DNA of 64,000 bases from Pseudarthrobacter sp. SSS035 (GTDB lineage: Bacteria > Actinomycetota > Actinomycetes > Actinomycetales > Micrococcaceae). Shown here in pieces: positions 26,180-34,855 of the stretch (positions within the stretch are counted from its first letter, which is position 1; each line of letters starts with the position of its first letter). Location: contig NZ_CP096882.1 in assembly GCF_023273875.1 (NCBI RefSeq), forward strand, positions 4,650,001 to 4,714,000, read 5' to 3'. Made by a program: the position numbers and the translations under genes. Below the pieces are notes generated by a model, which saw only the letters and a list, made by a program, of their open reading frames with translations, was not told the DNA's origin and did not search any database.

Positions 26180-26612
26180 TCAGGCGGCGAAACCGTCCGC
26201 GATGTCTAACACGGTGTCCAGGATGGCCAGGCCCTTCTGGGTGTCTTCCGCGCCGGTGTTGCACGGCGGGACGACGTGGATGCGCTTGAAGTTCGCGAAC
26301 GGGAGCAGGCCGCGGGGACTTGCAGGCGGCCACTAGCTGGTTCATTTCCGGGCTTGAGCCGCCGTACGGGGCCAGGGGCTCGCGGGTCTGTCGGTCCTTG
26401 ACGAGTTCGATTGCCCAGAAGACGCTTTTTCCGCGGACTTCGCCGACGGAGGGGTGGCGTTCGGCGAATCCGCGGAGGGCTGGGCCGATGACGGTCTCGC
26501 CGAGGGCTGCCGCGTGCTTGACGATCTGTTCGTTCTCCATCGCGTTGATGGTCGCCACGGCGGCAGCCGCCGCGAGCGGGTGGCCCGAGTAGGTCAGGCC
26601 GCCGGGGTAGAG
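26180..26612 (-). pseudogene. Class III aminotransferase, C-terminal fragment with frameshift
   Basis: The minus strand reads YPGGLTYSGHPLAAAAAVATINAMENE, then the conserved VGEVRGKSVFWAIELVKD and, in a second frame after about 26320, LLPFANFKRIHVVPPCNTG and a normal end. This is the last third of an omega-amino acid/4-aminobutyrate-type PLP transaminase. The Lys-containing two thirds are missing and the 5' side is joined to a GILVTR-family fragment. Confidence 0.8.
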
Positions 26613-26792
26613 GCACAGCATCACTTAGGGCAACCGTGAAGGAACCGAAGTCATGTCGAGTGACCAGAATGCCCTGACGCTCTCCTGCATTGCCCGTGTT
26701 CTGGTCATGGTCACGGCTTCATTGAGCCGGCGATCCATGCTGGCACGGTCGGTCGCGGTGACTGCGATTGCGAGGTCAATAGGGTTTTTCAT
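26613..26792 (-). pseudogene. Small GILVTR-family protein fragment joined to aminotransferase debris
   Basis: ATG at 26792 follows GAGGAAG. The first frame gives MKNPIDLAIAVTATDRASM and DRRLNEAVTMTRTRAMQE; one base later the frame reads GILVTRHDFGSFTVALSDAVP, the hallmark of the family, and then enters the transaminase fragment. It is both frameshifted and truncated. Confidence 0.5.
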
Positions 26793-27063
26793 GGGTCGGA
26801 CTTCCTCGTATCTCGATTGTGTGGTGCGCTATCATGAGCTAACTGTGGCCCCGTTGCCGGATGTTGATCTCGCGACTGGCCAGACTAGACGAGTAGTTCC
26901 TGTCCGTCAGATACGCAAGGTATTCATCCACGTGCTAGAACTGCGGCGCGTCCTGGCCGGCCCCCGCCCATCCACCGTTGCGCGCTTCAAGCCCAAGTCC
27001 GCGATCGCAAGAACAGGTGTTCCAGGTTCGAGGGCTGGCCCGCACGCTCTCCAGCGTGGGGGC
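26793..27063. other. Gap of about 270 bases
   Basis: No gene is recognised downstream of the cytochrome b gene; no clear terminator was found. Confidence 0.35.
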
Positions 27064-28635
27064 TCAGCGGGACGAGACCTTGCCAGATAGTTTTGCAATT
27101 GGAGCCAGGATGAGCGGCCTCGCCGCGAACCAGGCGGCCACCACGAGCACCAGCGAACCAGCAAAGATCCAGAATCCGGTCCAGTTCACCGCATCCGTAC
27201 CGCCATACATGTGGTTAAGGTTGCGCAGCGCACCCGTGGCCAAGACGAGGGCGACGTGGAAGATGATGAAGATCACGAAGTAGAGCATCACCGGAAAATG
27301 CACGGCGCGGGCCAACTCGATCGGATACGCCTTGTTCAGTGTCGTGGTCTTCTTCGGCCACAGGCCTGACATTCGCACTCCCGTGATGGCGGCGAGTGGG
27401 GCGGCGATGAACACGGTGGTGAAATACGCCAGCTGTTGGAGGCTGTTGTAGTTAACCCAGCCGTTCTCCGTCGGCCAGTCCAGGGAGATGTACTGGATCA
27501 CAGCCGATAGCGCGTTGGGGAACACTTCCCAGCTCGTTGGCACAATCCTCGCCCAGTGCCCGGTCGCAATCAGCAAGACGACGAACACGGCGCCGTTAAC
27601 AAGCCAGAGCACGTCGAGGGACTGGTGCAGCCATAGGGCTAGGCTGATCTTACCTTTGCCGCCCTTCGACCATTTAGGTGTCCAGAATGCAGCCGGACGT
27701 TTCTCAGTGCGCACTTGCAGGCCGGTTCGAATGATCAACACGATGAAGAACATGTTGAAGAAGTGCTGCCACTGCACCCAGGCGGGAAATCCTGACTGCG
27801 TACCCGCGGGCAGGTGATACTCCCCCGGGAATGCGACGAGAAAGCTCTGCAAGAACTCGAGTGTCATGAGCCAGCGCACCAGCAGGACAATCATCGCCGC
27901 CAGAACGAGCGCTGCGGCCCCGCCGGTGAGGATGCCGGTATTCGACTTCCACGACCATATGCTGGGTTTTGCGCCGAGTTGTGCCGCCGGCGCAGTCGAG
28001 GCGACCGCGGGCGGGGTATCGGCTAGGCCAGTCCGGGCCCTGCCAGTCGGTAGCGAGGACGGCGTGGGCTCCGGCTCAGCGGCAAGGGATGCGGTGGGCT
28101 TGCTGTTCTCGAGCGAGCCCGCTTCCGGTGTCCTCATGGCTGGATGTGCCCCCATTTCGGCGGCCCGCGAAGTCGCGAGGCCGGTGCTTGCTTGCGCTTT
28201 GTTAGCACTGCCCGCTTCGCTGAGGGGTCCAGACGTCGGCGCTGATAGGGCAGCCCCTTCGTCAACTCGCGGCAGGCCGCGACGAACGGTTCGTGTGGAT
28301 GGAGCAGAGCGGATAGGGGCAGCAGTGGCAGAGGGCTCGCGCGGGGCGGACTGAGCATCCGAGAGTAGGGGCCATGGGTCTCCGCCCGGTACCCGGGGTA
28401 GGCCTCGACGGATCGAACTCTTGAGGTGCGGCCGATCCGCAGCGCACGGCTGCGGCGATACGGGCGTCTGCTCGGCCATCTCACGAACCGGAGCGTCGTC
28501 GACGATGGAGCCGAGGTCCACCACATCGGAAGTGGCCGTTTGCTCAGCAGGAGGCGCCTCTTCTGTGAGCGGCCAGGGCTGTCCCCCGGCATGACGCGGA
28601 AGCCCGCGGCGAAAGCGCGACCCATACTTTGCCAT
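27064..28635 (-). CDS. Cytochrome b/b6-type membrane protein with repeated RRGLPR motifs
   Basis: A 523-residue protein in two parts. The soluble N-terminal 215 residues are Pro/Ala-rich and repeat a short motif: RRGLPRHAGGQPWPL at residues 9-23, RRGLPRVPGGDPWPL at 76-90 and RRGLPRVDEGA at 118-128. The C-terminal 300 residues form a four- to six-helix heme domain with candidate heme ligands in QHFFNMF, LHQSLDVLW, VHFPVMLYF and FHVALV. The gene lies 3 bases after etfA, so it is most simply the membrane entry point for electrons from ETF into the quinone pool or another carrier, in place of ETF:quinone oxidoreductase. That role is an inference from context. Confidence 0.85.
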   Translation of the reverse strand: MAKYGSRFRRGLPRHAGGQPWPLTEEAPPAEQTATSDVVDLGSIVDDAPVREMAEQTPVSPQPCAADRPHLKSSIRRGLPRVPGGDPWPLLSDAQSAPREPSATAAPIRSAPSTRTVRRGLPRVDEGAALSAPTSGPLSEAGSANKAQASTGLATSRAAEMGAHPAMRTPEAGSLENSKPTASLAAEPEPTPSSLPTGRARTGLADTPPAVASTAPAAQLGAKPSIWSWKSNTGILTGGAAALVLAAMIVLLVRWLMTLEFLQSFLVAFPGEYHLPAGTQSGFPAWVQWQHFFNMFFIVLIIRTGLQVRTEKRPAAFWTPKWSKGGKGKISLALWLHQSLDVLWLVNGAVFVVLLIATGHWARIVPTSWEVFPNALSAVIQYISLDWPTENGWVNYNSLQQLAYFTTVFIAAPLAAITGVRMSGLWPKKTTTLNKAYPIELARAVHFPVMLYFVIFIIFHVALVLATGALRNLNHMYGGTDAVNWTGFWIFAGSLVLVVAAWFAARPLILAPIAKLSGKVSSR

Positions 28636-28638
28636 TGG

Positions 28639-29625
28639 TTATGCCTTGTGCGCGTCGAGGGCCGCGATCAGGCCGGGAACGACCGTGAACACATCGCCGA
28701 CAACACCAAAATCGGTGATATCGAAGATTGGTGCATCCGCATCCTTGTTGATCGCCACGATGGTTTTTGCGGTCTGCATGCCCGCGCGGTGCTGAATGGC
28801 CCCGGAGATGCCGAGGGCAACATACAGCTGGGGCGAGACGGATACGCCGGTCTGGCCAACCTGGTGAGACTGCTCGATATACCCAGCGTCGACGGCGGCA
28901 CGTGATGCGCCTATGGCGGCGCCCAGCGTATCGGCGAGTTGTTCGACGAGCGCGAAGTTCTCAGTGGAGCCGAGGCCGCGCCCGCCCGACACGACCTTCG
29001 AAGCACCACGAAGCTCGGGACGGCTCGACACCTCCGTCGACTCTGCAAAGGAGACGATCGTCGCTGCGGCCTTGCCGGAGGCTGCTACCTCGAGCGTCTC
29101 AATGGCTACGATTTGGGGCCGGGCGGGAGAATCGATTGCTCCCTGCCGTACCGTGATGACCGGGAATCCCCACGTCGCGGCAGACGAGACGTTGTATGCG
29201 CCGCCGTAGACAGAGTGTGCGGCCACAATTCCCTCATCGTCGCGGGATATGCCAACTGCGTCCACGGCAAGACTCGAACGCGTGCGTGCGGCAAATCGCC
29301 CGGCAACGTCGCGCCCTTCGATCGAGTTGCCGATCAGCACCGCATCGGGCTTTACCAGCTCGGCTGCTGCGGCGAGCGCATCGACGGTGGGAACTGTGAG
29401 CGCGGTCGTGAAATCGGCGGCATGCGCAACAAGCACACGCGCCGCACCTGCTGCACTTGCCGCCTCCGCCGCTCCAGGGCCGGCTTCCGGCGGCGACACT
29501 ACAAGCGCGGCTGGGGTTCCCACCGCTGCTGCTGCGCCCAGCAGGGCTACCGTGCTCTTCGTGAGCTCGCCTGACGGGGTCAGTTCGGCCAGCACTAGGA
29601 TGGAATCGGCTGCGTAATCAGTCAT
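28639..29625 (-). CDS. etfA: Electron transfer flavoprotein, alpha subunit
   Basis: EtfA (328 residues) binds FAD and passes electrons from acyl-CoA dehydrogenases. The N-terminal domain begins [15 protein letters not shown], and the FAD domain contains [30 protein letters not shown], the [11 protein letters not shown] loop and GISGAIQH, ending with [20 protein letters not shown]. The start at 29625 follows GAGGAAAG. It comes 10 bases after etfB. The operon is divergent from the acyl-CoA catabolic operon at 30.9-38.4 kb, whose two dehydrogenase subunits it probably serves. Confidence 0.96.
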   Translation of the reverse strand: MTDYAADSILVLAELTPSGELTKSTVALLGAAAAVGTPAALVVSPPEAGPGAAEAASAAGAARVLVAHAADFTTALTVPTVDALAAAAELVKPDAVLIGNSIEGRDVAGRFAARTRSSLAVDAVGISRDDEGIVAAHSVYGGAYNVSSAATWGFPVITVRQGAIDSPARPQIVAIETLEVAASGKAAATIVSFAESTEVSSRPELRGASKVVSGGRGLGSTENFALVEQLADTLGAAIGASRAAVDAGYIEQSHQVGQTGVSVSPQLYVALGISGAIQHRAGMQTAKTIVAINKDADAPIFDITDFGVVGDVFTVVPGLIAALDAHKA

Positions 29626-29635
29626 GGTTCTTTCC

Positions 29636-30412
29636 TCACACGAGTTGATTCTCGATGAGGAACTGGGCCAGCTTCGCCCCAGCATCGCCCTCATCGCTGA
29701 TCTTGACGCCGGCCCCACGCGGGGGCTTCTCGCCAACCGAAATAATGATCGAACGGGCCGCCTCTGGTTTATCGGGGTCAACATTGAGCTGTTCCAGTGT
29801 CAGCGTCTCGAACGGTTTCTTCTTCGCGGCCATGATTCCCTTGAAGTTCGGGAACCGTGCATCGGGCATGCGCTCCGTAACCGATATCACCGCCGGGAGG
29901 GGTGCAGAAACTTTCATCGTTCCCGTATCCGTCGCACGCTGGCCGGTTATGAGATCCAATTCGATCTCAACCGAGGTCAGCTGGGATATCTGCGGCACTC
30001 CGAGCCACTCCGCGATCATTGCCGGCAGCACAGCGCCCGAGCCGTCAGTCGACTGATTTCCCGCTATCACGAGGTCATAGCCAATGTGCTGGATGGCCGC
30101 GGCGAGCACCTCGGCAGTGAGGCCGAGATCCGCGCCCAAGAGAGCCTTGTCGGTCACATGAACGGCACTGGATGCGCCCATTGCCAAGCCCTTGCGCAGC
30201 GTCGCGGCTGCGTCGGCCGGGGCCATCGAGAGCACTTCCACCTCGGTGCCGGGGTTCTTGTCGGCGTACGACAGTGCAACCTCGAGAGCTCGTTCCCCGA
30301 TCTCGTCGAGAACGGTATCGCTCGCGGTACGATCGGCGAGCCCAGTTTCTAGGCTGAGTTTCCGGTCCCCGTAGGTATCGGGAACCTCCTTCATGAGAAC
30401 AACGATTTTCAT
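29636..30412 (-). CDS. etfB: Electron transfer flavoprotein, beta subunit
   Basis: EtfB (258 residues) forms the ETF heterodimer and carries AMP. It opens [18 protein letters not shown] and contains the adenine-nucleotide stretch [29 protein letters not shown] at about residues 117-145. The start at 30412 was chosen since GAAGGAG lies six bases ahead; another ATG two codons earlier would collide with that site. It is the first gene of the etfB-etfA-cytochrome b operon. Confidence 0.96.
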   Translation of the reverse strand: MKIVVLMKEVPDTYGDRKLSLETGLADRTASDTVLDEIGERALEVALSYADKNPGTEVEVLSMAPADAAATLRKGLAMGASSAVHVTDKALLGADLGLTAEVLAAAIQHIGYDLVIAGNQSTDGSGAVLPAMIAEWLGVPQISQLTSVEIELDLITGQRATDTGTMKVSAPLPAVISVTERMPDARFPNFKGIMAAKKKPFETLTLEQLNVDPDKPEAARSIIISVGEKPPRGAGVKISDEGDAGAKLAQFLIENQLV

Positions 30413-30857
30413 CAGCATCTCCTTCACACAAGAAGCGTCAATCGATTGGATGTCGATTATCAAGCGCTTGGTCCATTTCTCGACAGGCAACTCAACTTTT
30501 CGAAAAGCATGACGAGTTTCATGGCGTACCCCGACTCGATGCGTCCCTCACCTCTCGGCGATCCTCGATGGGAGGGGTGCCCGAGCGTCCATCTGTGGAC
30601 TCGTTGCCAGCAATGATCAGATAGGAAGGAACCCATACAGAGTTTCAAGGCGCCCTTCGAACAGTAAGTGACATGGAGCACAGGTGTCAAGGCGTGTGTG
30701 CTACTTTCACTTAGTGATACTTACTAGTCTTCTATTTAGGCGGTAGGAGTTGTCCACTTCTCCGTATAGCAAACTGCCCAAGGTAGACAATAAATTGCAC
30801 ATTTCAATGCGTTGCGAGTCCTTGACTTTCTAATTCGGATAGCGGGATACTTGCACT
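30413..30857. other. Divergent promoter region between etfB and the IclR gene
   Basis: These 445 bases hold no gene. They must carry the promoters of the leftward etf operon and the rightward catabolic operon. TTGCAC half sites occur at about 30793 and, as a full palindrome, at 30851-30863. No -35/-10 pair was picked with confidence. Confidence 0.5.
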
Positions 30858-30863
30858 GTGCAA
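30851..30863. promoter_or_regulatory. Palindrome at the IclR start (probable autoregulatory operator)
   Basis: TTGCAC and GTGCAA pair perfectly around a single T and overlap the GTG start of the IclR gene. Binding there would block its transcription or translation. The second IclR gene at 57.9 kb has a related but degenerate TTGCTGTGCGAA at the same place. Confidence 0.5.
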
Positions 30864-31610
30864 ACACAAGTATCAACTGATGAAAGTACGGGCACGCGCA
30901 CTCTGCGACGCGGGCTCTCGATTCTGTCGCTCTTCAGCGTGGAGCGACCGGTGCTGATGCAGTCAGAGATCTCACGCCTGCTCGCTCTGCCGCTCCCCAC
31001 AGTGGTTCGGTTCTGCCACACCCTGGTCCTGGACCAGTACTTGAAGCAGGATCCGATCACACGAGAATTGCGACTTGGGCCTCAGATCCTCCGCCTAGCC
31101 GGCAAACCGGAGAGCGGCGTGACTGACTTCGTGCGAAGCTGGATGCGACAGCTGAACGAGGAGTTCAACGAGGACGTCAACCTCGCCATACTCGACGGGA
31201 CCCATGCCCTATACCTCGACTCGATTCCGAGTACCAGGGTTCTATCCACTCAAACGGTGGTTGGATCCCGCATCCCGGCACACAGTACCGCGATCGGCAA
31301 GTCTCTCCTCTCCCAGCTTGATGATCAGATCATCCGAGACCGCCTCGGTCCCGGGCCGTACGAAATACGCACCGAGCACACGCTTCACACGTGGAGTGAG
31401 CTCAAGGCCTCCCTCGATCAGATCCGAGAGAGTTCGATCTCCCGGTCGACTGACGAGTACGAACCCGGGCTGAGTGGGTTTGCCGTCCCGCTGAGAAATG
31501 AGCCAGGCGCTCCCCCTCTCTCCCTGTCAATCGCCATACCAACCATTCGATGCACTGAGACCACGGTTCGGAAGGTCGTTGATGCCCTCCTCCACCCCTT
31601 CGTGCAGTGA
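30858..31610 (+). CDS. IclR-family transcriptional regulator
   Basis: A 250-residue regulator with an N-terminal winged helix (RTLRRGLSILSLFSVERPVLMQSEISRLLALPLPTVVRFCHTLV) and a C-terminal effector domain containing DGTHALYLDSIPS, HSTAIGKSLLSQL and RSTDEYEPGLSGFAVPL. It probably controls the acyl-CoA operon directly downstream and perhaps the divergent etf operon, with an acid or its CoA-thioester precursor as ligand. A GTG start with no clear ribosome site suggests a short-leader or leaderless transcript. The paralogue at 57887 shares most of these segments. Confidence 0.92.
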   Translation: MQTQVSTDESTGTRTLRRGLSILSLFSVERPVLMQSEISRLLALPLPTVVRFCHTLVLDQYLKQDPITRELRLGPQILRLAGKPESGVTDFVRSWMRQLNEEFNEDVNLAILDGTHALYLDSIPSTRVLSTQTVVGSRIPAHSTAIGKSLLSQLDDQIIRDRLGPGPYEIRTEHTLHTWSELKASLDQIRESSISRSTDEYEPGLSGFAVPLRNEPGAPPLSLSIAIPTIRCTETTVRKVVDALLHPFVQ

Positions 31611-31635
31611 GGTCCAATGGACCGCGAATAATCCA

Positions 31636-32799
31636 ATGCCCCCCAACTACGAGGAGACGAAGACCATTATTGATACAGCACACCGGCTCACAGACGTGCC
31701 GAAGGAACTTGATGACTGGGCGCGTCAACTGTCGGCAGAACTCAATGACCGTGGAGAGAATCAGTTCAATGGCTCCCCCGCTGATACGGACTCCCGGTAC
31801 GCATACGAAAGAATGGGCGCTGCCGGCATTATCGGACTCGGCTGGCCTACCGGCCTAGGTGGCCGCGCGATGGATGCGGTCGATGTCGTCCGGATCGAAG
31901 AGCGCCTCGGGTACCACTGGCTCCCCATGTGCGGGTACCTGCTTTCCGTCAAGACCATTGGGCAGGCGATTCTCGAATTCGGCACCCTGGAGATGATAGA
32001 CAGCTTCATTCCGCAGATGGCAGCGGGCAAGGTCATGTTCTGCCAAGGATTTTCTGAGCCCGGTGCCGGCTCCGATCTGGCATCGATTCGGACACGGGCA
32101 ACTCTTGAGGGCGACTCCTGGGTCGTAAACGGGCACAAGATCTGGACCTCCAGCGCCGAACTGGCCGATTGGATGTATCTGGCGGTTCGGACCCATCCTG
32201 AACTTCCTCGCCACAAGGGCCTGTCGGTGATGCTACTCGACATGCGGTCCCCCGGGGTGCGGGTCGATGTACATCACACGGTAGGAGGCACGACGTTTGG
32301 AGAGGTCATCCTCACCGATGTCAAGGTTCCTGCGGCCAACGTTCTCGGCGAAGTCAATGACGGCTGGAAGGTCTTGATGGGTTCGCTCGATTTCGAACGA
32401 GTGACGAGCGAAAAGGTCGGCGTCGCCATGTGGGTCGTGGACCGGCTCGAAGAGCTTGCATCCCCCACGCAGCGCAAAGCGATTCTCGCACTCCGCGGAG
32501 AGCTGGAAGCGTGTCGACAAATCGGCCACGAGGCTACCCGGCTCATTGTCGCCGGCGAGAACGTGAGTCGCGAATCCTCGATGTGCAAGCTCTCCGTCTC
32601 GCTCGCCATGGAAAAGGCCGCAGCGCTCAGCCTTGAAGTCTTGGGAGCTCAGGGACTGGTCGATCGCGGGCCATCAACACTGGGCGACGGTCGTTTGGCC
32701 GCCTTCCAGCGAGCTTCAGTGTCTATGACGATCGCTGGCGGTGCATCAGACGTCCAGCGAAAGGTGATCGCTCAGCAGGGTCTCGGTATGCCGCGATGA
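31636..32799 (+). CDS. Acyl-CoA dehydrogenase (large subunit type)
   Basis: A 387-residue FAD enzyme that introduces a trans-2 double bond in an acyl-CoA. The flavin-binding stretches CQGFSEPGAGSDLASIRT and WVVNGHKIWTSSA are canonical, as is the end TIAGGASDVQRKVIAQQGLG, where the Glu of short- and medium-chain enzymes is absent; that is typical of the FadE17/FadE26-like group that often works as a heteromer. The ATG at 31636 gives the normal family length; an upstream in-frame ATG overlaps the IclR gene. It is paired with a CaiB-type CoA-transferase (ATGA overlap) and a short acyl-CoA dehydrogenase-like subunit two genes on. Confidence 0.94.
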   Translation: MPPNYEETKTIIDTAHRLTDVPKELDDWARQLSAELNDRGENQFNGSPADTDSRYAYERMGAAGIIGLGWPTGLGGRAMDAVDVVRIEERLGYHWLPMCGYLLSVKTIGQAILEFGTLEMIDSFIPQMAAGKVMFCQGFSEPGAGSDLASIRTRATLEGDSWVVNGHKIWTSSAELADWMYLAVRTHPELPRHKGLSVMLLDMRSPGVRVDVHHTVGGTTFGEVILTDVKVPAANVLGEVNDGWKVLMGSLDFERVTSEKVGVAMWVVDRLEELASPTQRKAILALRGELEACRQIGHEATRLIVAGENVSRESSMCKLSVSLAMEKAAALSLEVLGAQGLVDRGPSTLGDGRLAAFQRASVSMTIAGGASDVQRKVIAQQGLGMPR

Positions 32800-34043
32800 C
32801 ATCCAGGGAGAGAAACGCAGAATCAGGGAACAACCGCCCTCTGGAGGGCATTCGGGTTATCGACTATTCCCAGTTCGTGGCAGGGCCGCTGTGCACGATG
32901 CTGTTGGCAAGTCTCGGTGCGGACGTCGTCAAAGTCGAATCTCCGGTTGGGGATGCCTATCGACACTACGAACCGCTGGGCGACAACGAAAGCACACGCT
33001 TCTACGCACTGAATCAGGGGAAGCGATCCGTCGTCTGCGATTTGAAGACAGCGGAAGGACGGGCGTTCTCGGACAGCTTGATTGCAACGGCAGACGTCGT
33101 TGTTCATAACATGCCGCACCAGCGCGCAGCCCTGTTTGGGCTCGACAGCGAAACGATCCGCGGAATTAACAGCGCCGCGGTTGTTGCTGTAGTATCCGCG
33201 TTCGGCACTCATGGCCCGAAGTCAGGGCAAGTCGGTTACGACCTGATTGCACAGGCGTATTCCGGCCTGCTCATGGCGGACGCGGATCCCGGCGACCAAG
33301 TTCCGCGTCGCAGTGGCGGGATTCCTTTTTCCGATATAACGTCCGGGCTTCTCGCATGCATTAGCGTGCTTGCGGGCCTGACCAACACGACATCGCAAAC
33401 ATCTCGGCATTTCGAAGTCTCGCTGCTCTCTGCATCGCTACTCACGCAGATCCAGGACTTCGTCAGGCTTGAGAAGGCTCCACGCCCAGGGGTAGATTCC
33501 CACGGAATCGCGAATGTCGGCGATCTCACCGCGGTGTCCGAGTCCGTGCGCAGTTCCGCCGAACTTGAACCTTACTACCGCTGCTACGAAGCAGGCGACG
33601 GCTTCTTCGCCCTCGCCTGTCTGACGATAACCCAGCGGGAGAAGGTACTGGAGCTGCTAAGCCTGGAGGATCCATGGGTCGCTAACCCACAATCACCGCC
33701 GGCCAATGATGTAGAACGAGAAATTCGTACCGGACTAGCCCGCTCATTCGCAAGACAATTCCGTGAAGCATCGGCGAGCCACTGGATCGAACAGTTCCGC
33801 CTCGTGGCGGTTCCCGCCGGAGAAGTTCGCCTCCTGACGCAACTCTTCGATGACGAGCAGGTAGAGGCCAACGGATTGGTTCGTCGCCACCAACAGGCTC
33901 GTGGCGGATCCGTGGACGTTTATGGGACCCCCTTCAAGATCAATGGGATACCCAGCCTCACTAAGCGACCTGCCCCGCGATTAGGGCAACACAACGTTGA
34001 ACTGCAAAAAGAACTTTCCAAGCGTGAGGAATACGCAAAATGA
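32796..34043 (+). CDS. Family III (CaiB/BaiF) CoA-transferase
   Basis: A 415-residue family III CoA-transferase that activates a carboxylic acid by swapping CoA from another thioester. The N-terminus [33 protein letters not shown] is the family hallmark, followed by [13 protein letters not shown] where the family carries its catalytic Asp, and RSGGIPFSDITSG. It overlaps the dehydrogenase stop by ATGA. The copy at 58843 is very similar in sequence and length. With acyl-CoA dehydrogenase and crotonase neighbours a CaiB-like role on a betaine-type acid is plausible. Confidence 0.93.
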   Translation: MTSRERNAESGNNRPLEGIRVIDYSQFVAGPLCTMLLASLGADVVKVESPVGDAYRHYEPLGDNESTRFYALNQGKRSVVCDLKTAEGRAFSDSLIATADVVVHNMPHQRAALFGLDSETIRGINSAAVVAVVSAFGTHGPKSGQVGYDLIAQAYSGLLMADADPGDQVPRRSGGIPFSDITSGLLACISVLAGLTNTTSQTSRHFEVSLLSASLLTQIQDFVRLEKAPRPGVDSHGIANVGDLTAVSESVRSSAELEPYYRCYEAGDGFFALACLTITQREKVLELLSLEDPWVANPQSPPANDVEREIRTGLARSFARQFREASASHWIEQFRLVAVPAGEVRLLTQLFDDEQVEANGLVRRHQQARGGSVDVYGTPFKINGIPSLTKRPAPRLGQHNVELQKELSKREEYAK

Positions 34044-34855
34044 CCACCGAAGTAGAAACCTTCGCTTCTTCCGTGCGCCAACTCGTAGGGACGATCAACT
34101 CTAGCGATTCGTGGCGCCCCGGCGCTCATATCGACTCCCAGGATCCCGCGCTTACTGCCGGCCTTCACGATCTCGGTTGGGGGGATCTCGTCGGCGATAC
34201 AGACTTCCTCCCCTTCGTCGGAGCCGCCGCGCTGGAACTCGGACGCGCCGCTCTCACCCCATTTGACGTGACGGGGCTGCTGGGTGGTAGCCCGGTTGTC
34301 AGTGGGCTCGCAATGCACGGTGCAGTGGGCAGCGCGGTTGCCGTTCCGGAAAAGAACGGTTATCAGCTCAAGACCATCACGGCCAGCAGCCCGGTTAACT
34401 TCTCGGACTCTCTCGGCGTGCATCTGGTCGAGGCTACAACAGACCAAGAATTCATCGAAGACGGGGACCTCAGACGGGCCGCCTGGGAGGCAGCAGTCGT
34501 TGGATACTTCGCAGGGCTTGCCATAGGGGCTGTCGATATGGCGATCTCCCATGCGGCGGAACGCCAGATCTTCGGAAAGACGCTCGCGCACGTTCCGGCA
34601 GTACAGCAGCGGATAGCGGATGCCGCAACGACTGCCACAGCGCTTCGTCTCTCCGCCGCCAGCGGGGCGCACGGCATCGCGGCCATCGCATACGCCTCCT
34701 CACGAACCTGGGCGGTGATGGCCCACTGTCACCTCGTCTTTGGTGCGATCGGATACACCCTCGAATTTCCACTACAGCGATACGCGCGCCACACCAAGGC
34801 GCTCAGCACGTTTGTGAACGGCTGGGTTGATCAGCAGATCCTGATTGAAGCATGA
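34040..34855 (+). CDS. Short acyl-CoA dehydrogenase-like subunit
   Basis: A 271-residue protein that keeps the C-terminal helical domain of acyl-CoA dehydrogenases (RQIFGKTLAHVPAVQQRIAD, then HLVFGAIGYTLEFPLQRYARH) but has a shortened N-terminal and middle domain without the FAD-contact motifs. Such short partners form alpha2-beta2 heterotetramers with a full-length subunit, as known for mycobacterial FadE28-FadE29 and ChsE pairs. The likely partner is the gene at 31636. It overlaps both neighbours by ATGA. The first 13 residues (TEVETFASSVR) reappear at the start of the crotonase at 60080. Confidence 0.85.
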   Translation: MTTEVETFASSVRQLVGTINSSDSWRPGAHIDSQDPALTAGLHDLGWGDLVGDTDFLPFVGAAALELGRAALTPFDVTGLLGGSPVVSGLAMHGAVGSAVAVPEKNGYQLKTITASSPVNFSDSLGVHLVEATTDQEFIEDGDLRRAAWEAAVVGYFAGLAIGAVDMAISHAAERQIFGKTLAHVPAVQQRIADAATTATALRLSAASGAHGIAAIAYASSRTWAVMAHCHLVFGAIGYTLEFPLQRYARHTKALSTFVNGWVDQQILIEA

